Assembly (NCBI GenBank): GCA_910592005.1
Contig: CAJVPP010000290.1
Span: 1-37,356, forward strand
Length of the DNA: 37,356 bases
From: Funneliformis mosseae
Lineage: Eukaryota > Glomeromycota > Glomeromycetes > Glomerales > Glomeraceae
Direction of reading: 5' to 3'
A model generated the notes under the pieces. That model was not told the DNA's origin, made no database searches, and saw only the letters and a list, made by a program, of their open reading frames with translations. The translations under genes and the position numbers were made by a program. Shown piece by piece: positions 1 to 10,777 of the stretch (the first letter of the stretch is position 1; each line of letters begins with the position of its first letter).

Positions 1-236
1 AAAATTAAATTATATTATTTTAATTTAAAAATTAAAAATTAAAAATATATAATATTATATTATATAATTTTATTATAAAATATTTAAAATATTTAAATAT
101 ATATTTTAATAATATTTTAATTTATAAAATATTTATTTAAGTATTTTTTATTTAATTAATAATAGTTAAAAATTAATAATAATAATTTTTATTAAAAAAG
201 ATAAATAATTCTAAATATTTTTATTAAAGATAGTTT

Positions 237-355
237 CTATAATTATTTTCAAATTTCAATTAAGTTACAACTTAAGTGTGATATAAGAAAATTTAATTGT
301 ATTACAAATTACAACTTAATTGAAATATTTTTTTAATTGTAATGCTTATCTTTAA
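237..355 (+). repeat. Hairpin-forming dispersed repeat, copy 1 (decayed)
   Basis: About 120 bp that aligns with 29635-29755 in the same orientation. The core is an inverted repeat: 257-273 pairs with 306-322 (14 of 17 positions) around a spacer of about 32 nt. Compared with the other copy, most differences are T for C or A for G in this copy. It could be a miniature inverted-repeat element or the end of a larger transposon. No target duplication was found. Confidence 0.55.
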
Positions 356-599
356 TTTATATCAACTTAAATAATTATTTTTAATACATTTAATTATAGA
401 TAAATAAAATCAATAATTAATAATACTAATGTTATATATTAAGTTAATTAATTTTTTATAGATTTAACTTAAAAAATATCATTTAATTTAATTTTAATTA
501 TTTATTAAAGTTTAGTTAAATTCAATTACTATAAAAATTATAATTAATAATAAATGATTATTTAATTTAAAATTTAATTAGTAATTTAGATTTAATCAA

Positions 600-1030
600 T
601 TTGTTAAAATTTAATTATTATTAAAATTTAGTCAAATTATAACTCTGAATAAATTAGTTCAAATTAGGTTAATTAAGTTATCTGAACTAAAAGGATTAGG
701 TCAAATCAAATAATAATTTAATCTGATTTTAATTTTTATTCAATTTGATTTAATCTAATCTGAATTGTTTAAGAAAAATGATTTATTATTATTCTAATTA
801 AATAATTAGTTATCATTTAAGAATAATAATTTATAATCATTTTAATTAAATGATTAGTTATTGTTCAAAAAGAACAATTTGTTATTATTTTAATTGAATA
901 ATTAGTTAATCTTACATTAATCTGAAAGTTAAACCAAATAAAATAAATAAATTAACCCAATCTAATTTATTTAGATTTTTAGGTTAAATTAAATCAGATA
1001 AATAGGTTGATTAGATCTAATCAAAGCTTT
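600..1030. repeat. Candidate decayed miniature element with a 48-bp tandem array
   Basis: The core has three degenerate units with period exactly 48: the word AATAATTAG or AATGATTAG recurs at 801, 849 and 897. On both sides lie blocks rich in 'TTAATCTAATCTGA'- and 'AGGTTAATT'-like words, in opposite orientation to each other. The layout (repeat-word flank, array of 48-bp units with small inverted repeats, repeat-word flank) matches the much clearer element at 34071-35069. The ends are uncertain and no target duplication could be called. Confidence 0.35.
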
Positions 1031-1879
1031 AAAACAAATATATAATTTAGTAATAATTGATTATATAAATCAAATTTAACAAATTTTTACTTTAAATAAA
1101 ATAAAATAAAATAAATTTATTTTATTATAATTTTAGATTTTTTTAAAATTATATATTTTTAATTAAAAATTTTAGATATATTTAATTATTAAATTTTTAA
1201 ATTTAATATATTTTAATATATTAAATAAATTTATTTATTATAAGTCCTTAAATTTTATTAATAATATTATTATAATATTATAATTTAAAAAGTAAAGATA
1301 TCTTTTAATTTGATATTTTAAAATAATTAGTAATATATAGACAATTTGTAGTAGAAAGAGAAGAAATTTTAAGAAACAATTTTTGAGATATTATTAAATT
1401 TGAACTTATTTTTCTAAATAAATCATATTTAATATTATTATTGAGTTAAGTTTTAATTATCTTAACATCTAAGTCAAAGGTATTATTATAATTGATTTTA
1501 CTTATTACAATTTATAATCTTAAAATATTCTTTAAATTCTACAAGTATCTAATATATTTGAATTAATCTAATAATTTATTGTATCTTAGAATTTAAAATA
1601 AATTCAAAAGTAAATCATGTGTAGGGTATCATAATCAAATTTTATATAAGAAATAATATTAAAGAAAAATGTAATTTTTGTAAGTTTAATTGACTCCTTT
1701 ATTAATAACTTAAAATTGCAAAAGAATTAATTTACTATTTGAGCAAATTGATATTTTATTTATACAAAATTAATTTGATATAACTAATTAACTATTTTAT
1801 TATGTTATAAATTAACTACATTTGTAAACTTTGAATATTATATAATAATAAAAATAAAATAAAATACAAGTATAAAATA

Positions 1880-1935
1880 CTATAAATTTTTCTATAACGT
1901 ACCTTCCTGTAAATACATACATATTGGTTAATTTT
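1880..1935 (+). repeat. Left terminal inverted repeat of the pogo-like element
   Basis: Begins CTATAAATTT directly after a TA and contains the conserved core ATACATACATATTGG, shared with the right end. It has lost nine G/C positions relative to the right terminal repeat. Confidence 0.8.
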
Positions 1936-2639
1936 AGAGATTTTATGATATATATTATCATTATTTTACAAGATCAATCATTAATATTTGGAGATTTAAA
2001 ACTGAATTTCTTTATAGATTAAATAAGAGTTAAAAAAATATTTTATTAAATGAAATAATAAATATAATGAATGATTTCTTTTATTGTAACTTATTTGTTT
2101 TTAGTTATAATATAGAATTATGTTAGATTTTTTTTTTATATTAATAATTATTATTATAATGCAAAGAAATTTAAAAATTTTAATATAACATCATAGTAAT
2201 ATGATATAATTTTAGTGATTATTGTGATTTTGGTTATTATTTTATAAAACTTTTTTTATATTTTAAAATATCATATAAGAAATATGAAATATAAATTTTT
2301 AGTCTTTTATTTTAAAATTTTATTTGATATTATTTAATATATTTTATTTAAAATAATATTGTAATTATTAATAAATCAATATAAATATCATATTTTTGAT
2401 ATGAGTATATTAATTTAAGATAGTAGCTAAAAATAGTAATAAAAGTATTTTAAAAACGCAAATAATTAAAAAATTACTAAGATAATAGTGTATTCATAAA
2501 AAATTAGCAATTATTACATATTATGAAAAAAATGTAATTAGCATTTATGAAATATGCAAAAGTTTAATATTTAATTCAAATAATTATGAGAATGAATAAA
2601 TCAAAAACAAAATTTAATTAACACATCTTCAAAAACTTT

Positions 2640-3780
2640 TAAATTGCATATGGAAAGATTGTCTAAATATTCACAATTAGAAGTTACCTTATTTGAATAG
2701 ATTACTTGTCAAAAACAACTAAAAAATCCTGTTACTTGAGCATTGATAAAAGTATTCTTACTTACTTAAAATACAGATTTTCAAAATTTACCTAATATTT
2801 AAAAATTTAAATTTTCAAGTAAATAGCTTGATGGGTTTTTAAATTGATATAATTTATCAATTCAATAATATACTATAATTGTATAGCATTTACCTGAAGA
2901 TTTAGAAGAAAAAAAATAGGGATTTTTTAATTATATTTTAAATAAGTATAATCAATATAATTACCCAATATACTTAATTGAAAATGTAGACGAAACTCCA
3001 CTTACTTTTGATTTCAAATTTAACAATAATTGAAAAATGTGGAGCTTATATAATTAGCATTTGAATTATAGGTAATGAGAAAAAAACTTTACTGTAGTTC
3101 TTTCATGTATGACTGATGGAACTAAATTACCTTCAGTCTATATTTTAAATTAAAAAATATACCTTGAAAAAGCTTTTTTAATGGTATATTTATTCATATT
3201 AATAAAAAAGGCTGGTCTAATGAAATGAAATGTTATAATGGATTAATATTTGGCTAAAAGATTTATATTAAATAATTCACATTTACTTTTAATTTTTGAT
3301 TCATTTCCTTCACATTTAGTTGATTCAATTAAAGATCAACTTGCTATAAAAAATACAAATATAGCTGTAATTTCTGAAGGATTAATACTAAATTACAACC
3401 ATTAGATGTTGTAATTAATAAAAGTTTTAAATTAAAGGTAACTTTATTTATACATTATAATAATATCATATTATAAAATAATTCATTTTAATGTTTAATT
3501 TTTAAATGATTTTAAAAGATCTGTGTCTTATATAACCAATGGATATCAAAAGAAGTTCACGAAATAATACTTTCAAATCGTATTAAAAACTATTATATTT
3601 TCAACTTGCTGAATGGGTAAAATTTGCTTGGAAGTCTATTGATCCAAATTTAATTAAGCATTTATTTAAGTATTATGGGTTATCGGTTGAAAGTGAAGAA
3701 TCAGAAAACAATTAAATTATAGCAAAAAAGTTAGAATAGACATTAAATAAAATTTATATGGTTAAATTAAAATAAAATAC
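2640..3780 (+). pseudogene. pogo/Tigger-like transposase (DDE_1 superfamily), inactivated
   Basis: Transposases of this family pair a CENP-B-type helix-turn-helix DNA-binding region with an RNase-H-fold DDE catalytic core that cuts and joins element ends. Readable parts, in order, are: a CENP-B HTH-like stretch (about 2650-2850, with 'LDGFLN' near 2828); 'LPEDLEE' (about 2891) followed by 'NVDETPLTFDF', whose first catalytic Asp is at 2989-2991; 'VVLSCMTDGTKLPSV' (about 3090-3140); 'LLLIFDSFPSHLVDSIKDQL', whose second Asp is at 3298-3300; and 'LQPLDVVINKSFK', whose third Asp is at 3405-3407. The second-to-third spacing is about 35 residues, as in pogo. The C-terminal 'EWVKFAWKSIDPNLI' lies near 3610. 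Many in-frame stops and several frameshifts break it. The stops fall where Gln or Arg codons would be expected, so they read as C-to-T changes. Family assignment is confident; exact ends are not. Confidence 0.8.
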
Positions 3781-3904
3781 TAAACTATCTGGCATAGTAT
3801 TAGCATTTACTTTGAAATATTAGTAATTTTTTTTTTATAATATTTATTAATTTCTTTTCTTCAGATTTATCGTTATCAAAATTAATATTCACCATGAACA
3901 TCTC

Positions 3905-3960
3905 GAAATTAGCCAATATGTATGTATCTACAGGGGGGTACGTTACAGAGAAATTTACGG
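3905..3960 (-). repeat. Right terminal inverted repeat of the pogo-like element
   Basis: Read on the minus strand from 3960 it starts CCGTAAATTTCTC and aligns without gaps to the left terminal repeat over 56 positions. It is the GC-richer, apparently less mutated copy, and it lies at the point where base composition returns to that of the gene-bearing centre. Confidence 0.8.
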
Positions 3961-3962
3961 TA

Positions 3963-5020
3963 TAAGAAAAATAATAAAAAATATTAAAGACTTTTAAAAA
4001 TGAAAAGTTAATTATTATCATAGGTATAATAAATATTCATAAGATCAGGTAATACAATTAGATTTTCCTGACGTGTATTCATTGCTGCGCATCATCACCT
4101 GATGATTTCCACGTGATATTTTCTATATTGTGGTGACGTCCATTTCTAACACTAAAGTAAAATTTTAATGTTGATAATGACTTTAAAATAACCTTAAATG
4201 ATCTTAAATGAAATTAATATTATATTAATATACAAATAAGTTTGCTTAGTAAATCGAAATAAATTAATTTAGATTGAAAAATTCAATGTTATGTTCTATC
4301 TAAAAATTTAATGATATAGCGTAAATTTATATAAATTCTAATTCACTTTTATTATTATCGCTATTAAACAAGAATATAAATTTGAAATTAGTCTAGGCAT
4401 TTTTTAGTGACAACGATTTTCATACAAAAAAACTATCTTTTAATCAAGAGGAAAATAAAATTGCTAATTTCCTAAAAAAATTTATAATTATTAAAATATG
4501 AATACTATTAACATCGAATATCCTGACATAGAACAAATTCAAAAATGGAAGAAATTTTCAATTAATTATACAGCAATTTATATTTATTCATGAAATACCT
4601 TAAAACTACGCAAATAGGTCAAATAGTAAACAGCTTTATTAGTAGAAATAAAAGAGAACTAGGTGGAATACAGAAAAGCAAGATAGCAATGTTTATAGGG
4701 GAGAGCAAATCCTATTGAGAAAAATTATTTGAAGAAATGTTGTATTCGAAACTCAAGAAATTACACAAAAGGCTAATAATTTTCTTATATATAAATGTAT
4801 TGTCAAATCTACATATTAAAAAAATTACAAACTCAATTGTCGCAAATAATTTCTAGATCAATAAGGAATGTTGAGATAGATCAGAAAAAGTGCATTTTTA
4901 AAGAAATAATTGTACCGAATTATATATAAACTAACATTTAAATTTCCATGTATATTACATCCTAGTATAATCATCTCTTGATTAAACGAGTTCTTTTTTT
5001 TTTTCATAAAAATCTTTCGT
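3963..5020. other. Intergenic, no supported gene
   Basis: Composition is close to that of the central region. A plus-strand stretch at about 4612-4857 reads open apart from one TGA and looks mildly coding ('VNSFISRNKRELGGIQKSKI'). No start, splice site or family could be assigned, so it is not called a gene. Confidence 0.4.
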
Positions 5021-5501
5021 TTAATTTGCAATAAAGGCTCCAATTACAAGGAATAATTCCTTTTTTTCAGCGATTGAAATGCGACGTTCAATGATTATCT
5101 TAACACGTATTTCAAATTCTGTCATTCTTTTCTCAAATTCCATCAACTTGTTTCATTTCGTTTCTCAAATTCCATTAAAAATTCTTTCAAGGTATAATTG
5201 ATATTATATTCAAGGTATGACGTATAAATATTACCGGCAGATGTATGATCAGTTGGGAGGTTCGCTATTAAAATCGAGTTACGAACATAGTAAATCGTAT
5301 GATCTGTAATGTGATTTTAATACCTTACCTCCCAATTGTTGAACTAAGAGACGCCTCAGTTGACGGATGATGAGAACGAGGAGACGCAACATTTGTATGA
5401 TGAGTCATACCACGAGGAGACGCTGAAGTTGTATAACCAGGACCATTAATGATGCGAAATTTTATTAAACGCGAGTAGCGGTTAAAAAGAGTACGAAACA
5501 T
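5021..5501 (-). pseudogene. Candidate small gene or gene relic, unrecognised family
   Basis: An ATG at 5501 opens a 57-codon stretch beginning MFRTLFNRYSRLIKF (basic and hydrophobic, like a mitochondrial presequence). It continues into a Ser/Thr/His-rich segment and ends at a good donor (GGGAG/GTAAGG, exon edge 5329). After a plausible 64-nt intron with a TTTTAATAG acceptor, a second open stretch follows ('TSAGNIYTSYLEYNINYTLKEF'-like, then a charged helix with MEFEKR twice, at 5161-5175 and 5129-5143, 32 nt apart) and ends at TAA 5021-5023. The two halves do not join in one frame with these splice sites, and the 32-nt offset between the MEFEKR copies shifts the frame again. I read it as a broken gene; a mis-assigned intron or a chance open frame is possible. 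No function is proposed. Confidence 0.33.
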
Positions 5502-5564
5502 TTTTGTATTTGTAATTAAGACAAGTTGAATAGAAAGTTTTTGAGAATTATGTCTCGAAAACAC

Positions 5565-6505
5565 AACTTAATTTATAATGAAATTTTGAATATACTTTTG
5601 AGAAAATTCGTCACTGATATTAAGAGATGATTCATGATATTACGCAAGAATTTTGACTTTGATTATTTGGCATGGAATGAAATTTAATTAACTGATGCGT
5701 GAGCGAAAACGGCTAATCTGCTCCTGCATTGACCTTATTTGGGCGTTAATTGTATTTAATCGATGAAATTATATTTTTTTCTTTTACTAGAATTTGAGAA
5801 GTATTTTATTTTGAATGTTTTATGATTGAAGATACTAAATAAATTTAATTTTTTCCGATCCAATGTTTGCATTGATTCCGATTAATCATCATCATCGATT
5901 TTTTTACTTTTTACTTTTTATACCAGGAAACGTGAATATAAATAAAGCTTTTTTTTTTTTTTTTTTTTTAATGGGCGTTGTAGTCATCTAATTAACTTTA
6001 ATTTTCATTTAGAAATTGGATGGGAAGATTCTTCACCTATCCAAATAACGATCCCAAGCTAGTAAATCATATGAACCGAAGAAATACCTTCAAGTTCAAG
6101 AGAATCATCACCATCTGTCAAGGTTCAAAGAACTCCGAACTAAAATTATCACAAAAATGGTTCTTCTAAATCATTAACTACTTTAATAATATATAATAAA
6201 TTCATATTAAAATAAATCCTATGACCATTTAACTAGTAATTAATACAATAATGAACGTTTGTTATATAATTATTCGTTTCAAATGGACATGAATTATTAA
6301 TTATATACATGATTTTCCATTTTAGAATTAAATTATATTTTTTCGATATTTTTGTAAATGCACAATATTGTTATTTCAAATTCTAAATTTACTACCATCG
6401 ACATTATTTTAATCTAGAATTAAAAAAAAACTATTAAGTTATCGTTCATAAAATATCATTAGCACTATAATAATACTTGTCAACCTAAATTATTAATAAA
6501 TTATC
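5565..6505. other. Intergenic, nothing recognisable
   Basis: AT-rich spacer downstream of the golgin gene, with a long T tract at about 5950-5969. No coding or RNA signal seen. Confidence 0.5.
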
Positions 6506-9003
6506 TCACAAAACCCCAAAACTTAATACAACAGGATTAGAATTTGCATCGACTGCATTTTCTTTTAAACTTTGTACTTCATCCGGACTTAATTGTAATA
6601 TTGTTGATATTACAGGAACCAAAGGCTCACGATCGGCAGGATTTGATTCAAAGAATTTGAGAACGACATTCTTCAAATATTCTACACTTAAATCTTGACG
6701 CTTTTCTAATCTATCTAACTTACGAAGTTCCTCTTTCAATATCTAAAAAAAAGATGGCCGAATTAGAGAACAATAATAGATTTCAACATCAAAAAGATGG
6801 CCTTTACCTTTTCTTGTTCTAATAATCTCTGAACATGTGCCTCACTATCATTCAGCATTTCGGCCATATGCTGCAATTTCAATAAATTATCCTTGTCTTT
6901 GTCTTTTTCAGATACATTGGATGTACGTTCTTCCATATCCGCTAAAAGATCGGATAATGTATCTTAAAAAAAAAAAAAAAAAACCTTTTTAGCATATTAC
7001 ATTAAATGTAGATAAATAATAAATATAAATTAACATTACTTACTGTAATTACCACTAGTACGACTCGTTACTGAAGAAGGAGATGAAGAACGGCTATTAT
7101 CATTTCTAATAGCATTCCTTACGACTGATGCTGACGGTATTTTATTAGCAAGTTGTTTTTGAAGTTCATCAATATGTTCATTACGCCGTGATAATTCTGA
7201 CCTTAGCTGTGATAAATCCTCACCAAGTTGCTACAGTAATAAAAAATCTAAAGATCTTAATAAATATTTAAATTTAAAAAAAAATTATTCAACATATTTA
7301 ATATATCACCTCTGAAATTTTCTGTAAAGCTTCATTTTCCTCTTGCTTTTGTATGAGACTTTTTTCTTTTGCATCAATTGCCTTTGTAAGTCTATGATCA
7401 AAATCTTTAACGTTAGCTAAATAACGAGCTTCCGTCTCTTTGAGTGCTAAATTAATTAATTTAAATAATAAATTAGAATATTAACATATTTCATATTAAA
7501 ATGATGATAACAATGCCTAGTTTATAAAGAATTTTAAAAACCTGCTTTTAAATGTTCGTTTTCCTCTTGAAAACTATCCAATTGTTTTTGGATAGATTTT
7601 ACGGTCTCTGAATTTTCTTTTGCTGCCCTCTGCGCTTTTTCAAATTCTTTTTCAAGTTGTGCGTTAAGTTCACATGCGCGTTTTCGATCCCTTTCAGTAG
7701 TTCTAAGTTTATCCTGAGCATGCTTCAATTCAGATGTCTTAAAACTAAGAAAATGTAAAACAATTTTTCTTATATAAATAAATATTTTTTCACAACCTAA
7801 TTAAGCATTTTTCATTTAATAGATTTTAAGCCAACCTTAGATCAGATTCCAATTTTTTATTTGAAGCTACTAATTCTAGAGTATCTACACTTGAGACATC
7901 ACCTTCATTATTTGAATTCCTTTGTTCAAGTAATGCATGGGCTCTTATTTTGTACTGTTGAAACTCCGCTTTTACTTGATTAACTTGTTGGTTTGATTGT
8001 CTGAGTTTGGATTCCTAATAAATATTACAAAAACACTTAGCAAATGTGAAATATATAAAATCAATATTTAATAATTACCAATTGCTCTATTTGTGCGTTA
8101 TACATCGCCGACTGACTATGCAATTCTGTCGTAATTTTCTCCATTGACTCTAGAAAAATCAAAAGATAAAAAACATAAGCAAACTATTCTAAAATAATCT
8201 TATCAATATTTTTATAATAAATCTTTATCACGAACTTTGGTTTTCATCTACCATGTTTGTAGTTTCTTCATGCTTTTTTTCCATGCCTTCCATAGTTGCT
8301 TTAAGTTGTTCTATCTCTGAATCTTTTGATGCATTAGCTTGCCTTAACTCCATCAATGTTTTATTAGCACCATTAAAAATGCCTATATATTTGCATAAGT
8401 ATAAAATGTTTGAGTAATTTTATTTTTAAAAATAAAATAAAAAATTTAAGTAATTTACCCCTCATTTTTTTCATTTTCTCATCATATTCATTTTTTGTCT
8501 TTTCCAACTCAACTAAAATTTAAAATGCACGTTAAAAAATCACTATAAATAAGATATTAAGTCTAATCTAATCAAAATATATATTCACCAGTTCTCTTAT
8601 TTAATAATTCTTGAATTTTATTGATCTCATTTTGCTTTCCGTTTAATTGAATTCTAAGATCTTTAACCTAAAAAGAAAAAATATATTATTACTCGGAAAA
8701 AAAAAAAAAATAAATAAAACAAATAAAAATAAAAAAAAAAATAAAAATTTTTTTTACCTCTTCTTCAAGAGTAAAATTTCGACTTTCAAGTTCATCAATC
8801 CTTCCGCGCGAACTAGGAGTTGGACTCTATATGAAAAAAAAAAAAATTTGATCTACGATATTTAGAACTTTAAATCAAAAAATCAAAATATGATATAAAT
8901 ATCTTCTCTTAACGATCTCACTAAAACATACTCCAGTTCTGATGTTCTTTGTTATGTTTGCCAACCTTTGTTCCAATCTAGTCTGTTGTTCCTCTTTATC
9001 CAT
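6506..9003 (-). CDS. GRIP-domain golgin (coiled-coil Golgi tether), 12 exons
   Basis: Golgins of this type tether vesicles at the trans-Golgi and are recruited by the small GTPase Arl1 through a C-terminal GRIP domain. The start MDKEEQQTRLEQRL is at 9003. Exons (high to low) are 9003-8932, 8826-8758, 8667-8589, 8512-8459, 8382-8236, 8149-8079, 8014-7836, 7744-7542, 7446-7310, 7230-7044, 6962-6808 and 6742-6506. All introns are GT-AG, the phases agree throughout, and the sum is 1,590 nt (529 aa). Residues 1-368 are almost all charged, Gln-rich coiled coil, including 'YKIRAHALLEQR' near 185. A Ser-rich linker spans about 369-398. A further coil precedes the GRIP domain at about 468-512 ('VEYLKNVVLKFF', 'LVPVISTILQLSPDEV'); Tyr473 matches the conserved GRIP tyrosine that contacts Arl1. 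It resembles the GCC2/GCC185 class but is shorter. Two donors are unusual (GTTCGT at 8235, GTTGGC at 7835). Confidence 0.9.
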
Positions 9004-10777
9004 ATTTTGTAATTTTTTTTACTAGAAGAATAGAACTAAAATGGTAGAAAGATTTATATTGTGAGAACCCGGAACGATTACCTTTATTTAGTAAGTTGAA
9101 CAACATCAATGGTACCCATCTTACCAGAAATAAAATTTATAAAGAAAATCCTCCTTTAAAATATAAACCTATAATAAAATAGATCAATAAAAACCCATTA
9201 TTCAATCAATCTTGTTAACAATGAACAATTCAATTGTGACAAGTTATTTTTAACAATGACGAAAAAAAAAAAATTATTGGTTACAATTAAAGTTGATTTT
9301 TTCTTAAAAAAAAAAAAAATAATGATTTTTTTTTCACAAAGAAGCTTGCAAGTTACCCGGATATAGAAACGACCCGAAGAAAAAAAAAAAAAATTGTGCC
9401 TTGTAGCCTATAGCGGTTAAAATTTCCTGAAATTACAAAGAAATATGTAAAATCTACGAAACATCTAAATTACTGACGACGATCTAAAAAGAAATAAATA
9501 AAAATAAAACTAACTTTAGATAACGCCAACAAACTTAGGCAGTGCAGCGTGCAGATTCTTGATTCGCTTGTTATACTTGTTTGCACACAATCTTTTCGTG
9601 TCACATTCCGTGCATAGAAATTTCGGATAGAAAAGTGAATTGTTCTGTCAACGGAATTGACGGTTGGTAACGAGTTGTTGTCTCACCCATAACCATTTTT
9701 GACAGTTTGACAGCTGACAGTTCTAAACTATAAAAGATTTGAACCTTGTTTTACAGTTTTACAATGAAGATAATCTATGGGATACAGTTTCGAACAACCA
9801 TAAAGAATAGTTGACCTAAATTCCAACGTATCATCTGAATAAAGTCTCAATTTATATTAAAAAGTTGATTAATTAAATGCAGAGAACATAACAATTCACC
9901 TAAAAATAGAACTTTTGCGGGAGAATTATGCAGTTGGTAGTTATTGTACATCAATTCCTGGGGAAGTTGATGAAAGTTGGAAGCGGGTTTAAACCAATTT
10001 TGGCATTTATTTAGCCTAAATTCATAAAATATTTTGCGGCATCTCTAATTTACCCTGACCACATGAAGATGTACCTTGCTTTTTGTACGTGATAAAGGGA
10101 TCCCTGTGTAAAGATGATAATTCGCAGAAAGGAACTTAAAGTTGCCGCTATAATAATGTGAAAAAAGGTGTCAATGAAGTGTTCGTTTGTTCGGATAATC
10201 TGCGAAGTGAGGAATAATGATTATGTCATATTCATGTGTTGCAGGTTCCACTCTTCTTCATTTTTAGTCTACTTGCATAACAGAAACGAGGTTTAATGTC
10301 GATTCATTACTGTGCCACGTGGATTGCATTCATTCTTTTACCTTTGTTCTTCATTAGAAATTTTTCGATTGTTGTTGACTTGTGTATCCAAATTAATTGT
10401 CCTACTCAATGTCAATACATCGCCCAATCAGTCATTTCCGATAAATAGGGTAGGGCTGAGGGTTTGGTATTTTAGTAAATTAATTTACGAATGACAATTT
10501 GGTTGATCATAAATCATTAAAACCCCTTTGTTCAATTTTTCGATTAAATTGTTCAAATTTTCATTCTTCTTCCATTTTAAAACTTATACACTTTTCAATT
10601 ATTTTTTCTTTCTAAACGATAAAGCTTTCTACTTTTTTTTTTTTACATCAAAAATTATCGTTTAATAACATAAAACCTTACCTTTATTTTTTAATTTTTT
10701 TTATTAAAAAAAATATATATTCATATACTATTATATTCGTTGTAAATTTTTTGAAAAAAAAAAAACTATATCAAACT
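9004..10777. promoter_or_regulatory. Shared divergent upstream region of the golgin and first kinase-like gene
   Basis: A 1.77-kb spacer between two divergently transcribed starts. It must hold both promoters, but no site can be assigned with confidence. Visible features are a clustered TGACAG word repeated three times at about 9700-9721, AT-rich TATA-like sequence just before the kinase start (about 10705-10735), and T or A tracts at 9260-9390 and 10630-10760. No open frame here looks coding. Confidence 0.4.

Larger units (their letters stand above)
1..1879. other. Extremely AT-rich, repeat-derived arm without genes
   Basis: Only 2 of the first 180 bases are G or C, and stop codons are dense in all frames. 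I see no intact gene. The stretch holds one copy of a hairpin repeat (237-355) and an element-like block with a 48-bp tandem array (about 600-1030), both listed separately. The rest is featureless A/T sequence that ends at the terminal repeat of the pogo-like transposon. Old transposon DNA converted to A/T is the likeliest origin, as an inference. Confidence 0.6.
1880..3960 (+). mobile_element. Decayed pogo/CENP-B-type DNA transposon
   Basis: A 2,081-bp element, close to the size of the classical pogo transposon. It is bounded by inverted terminal repeats (1880-1935 and 3905-3960, 47 of 56 identical, with similarity continuing to about 75 bp) and flanked on both sides by the dinucleotide TA (1878-1879 and 3961-3962), the target site of Tc1/mariner/pogo elements. 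Inside, on the plus strand, is a recognisable but stop-ridden transposase. It cannot be autonomous. All nine ungapped differences between the terminal repeats are transitions, with A/T in the left copy and G/C in the right copy. Confidence 0.8.

Noticed and set aside
3800..4021. 73-codon minus-strand open frame
   Set aside because: It covers the right terminal repeat of the pogo-like element and has no protein features.
8647..8865. Plus-strand lysine-rich frame; similar ones at 12615-12869 and 15631-15819
   Set aside because: Produced by A tracts; the first overlaps introns and exons of the golgin gene on the other strand.
9725..9750. tRNA-like B box (GGTTCAAATC on the minus strand)
   Set aside because: The neighbouring bases do not form a five-pair T stem, and no A box or acceptor stem is present.
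10312..10494. 60-codon plus-strand frame in the golgin-kinase spacer; also 13326-13511 and 29612-29803
   Set aside because: Short, compositionally biased, no domain, no splice or start context, and lengths expected by chance in this DNA.
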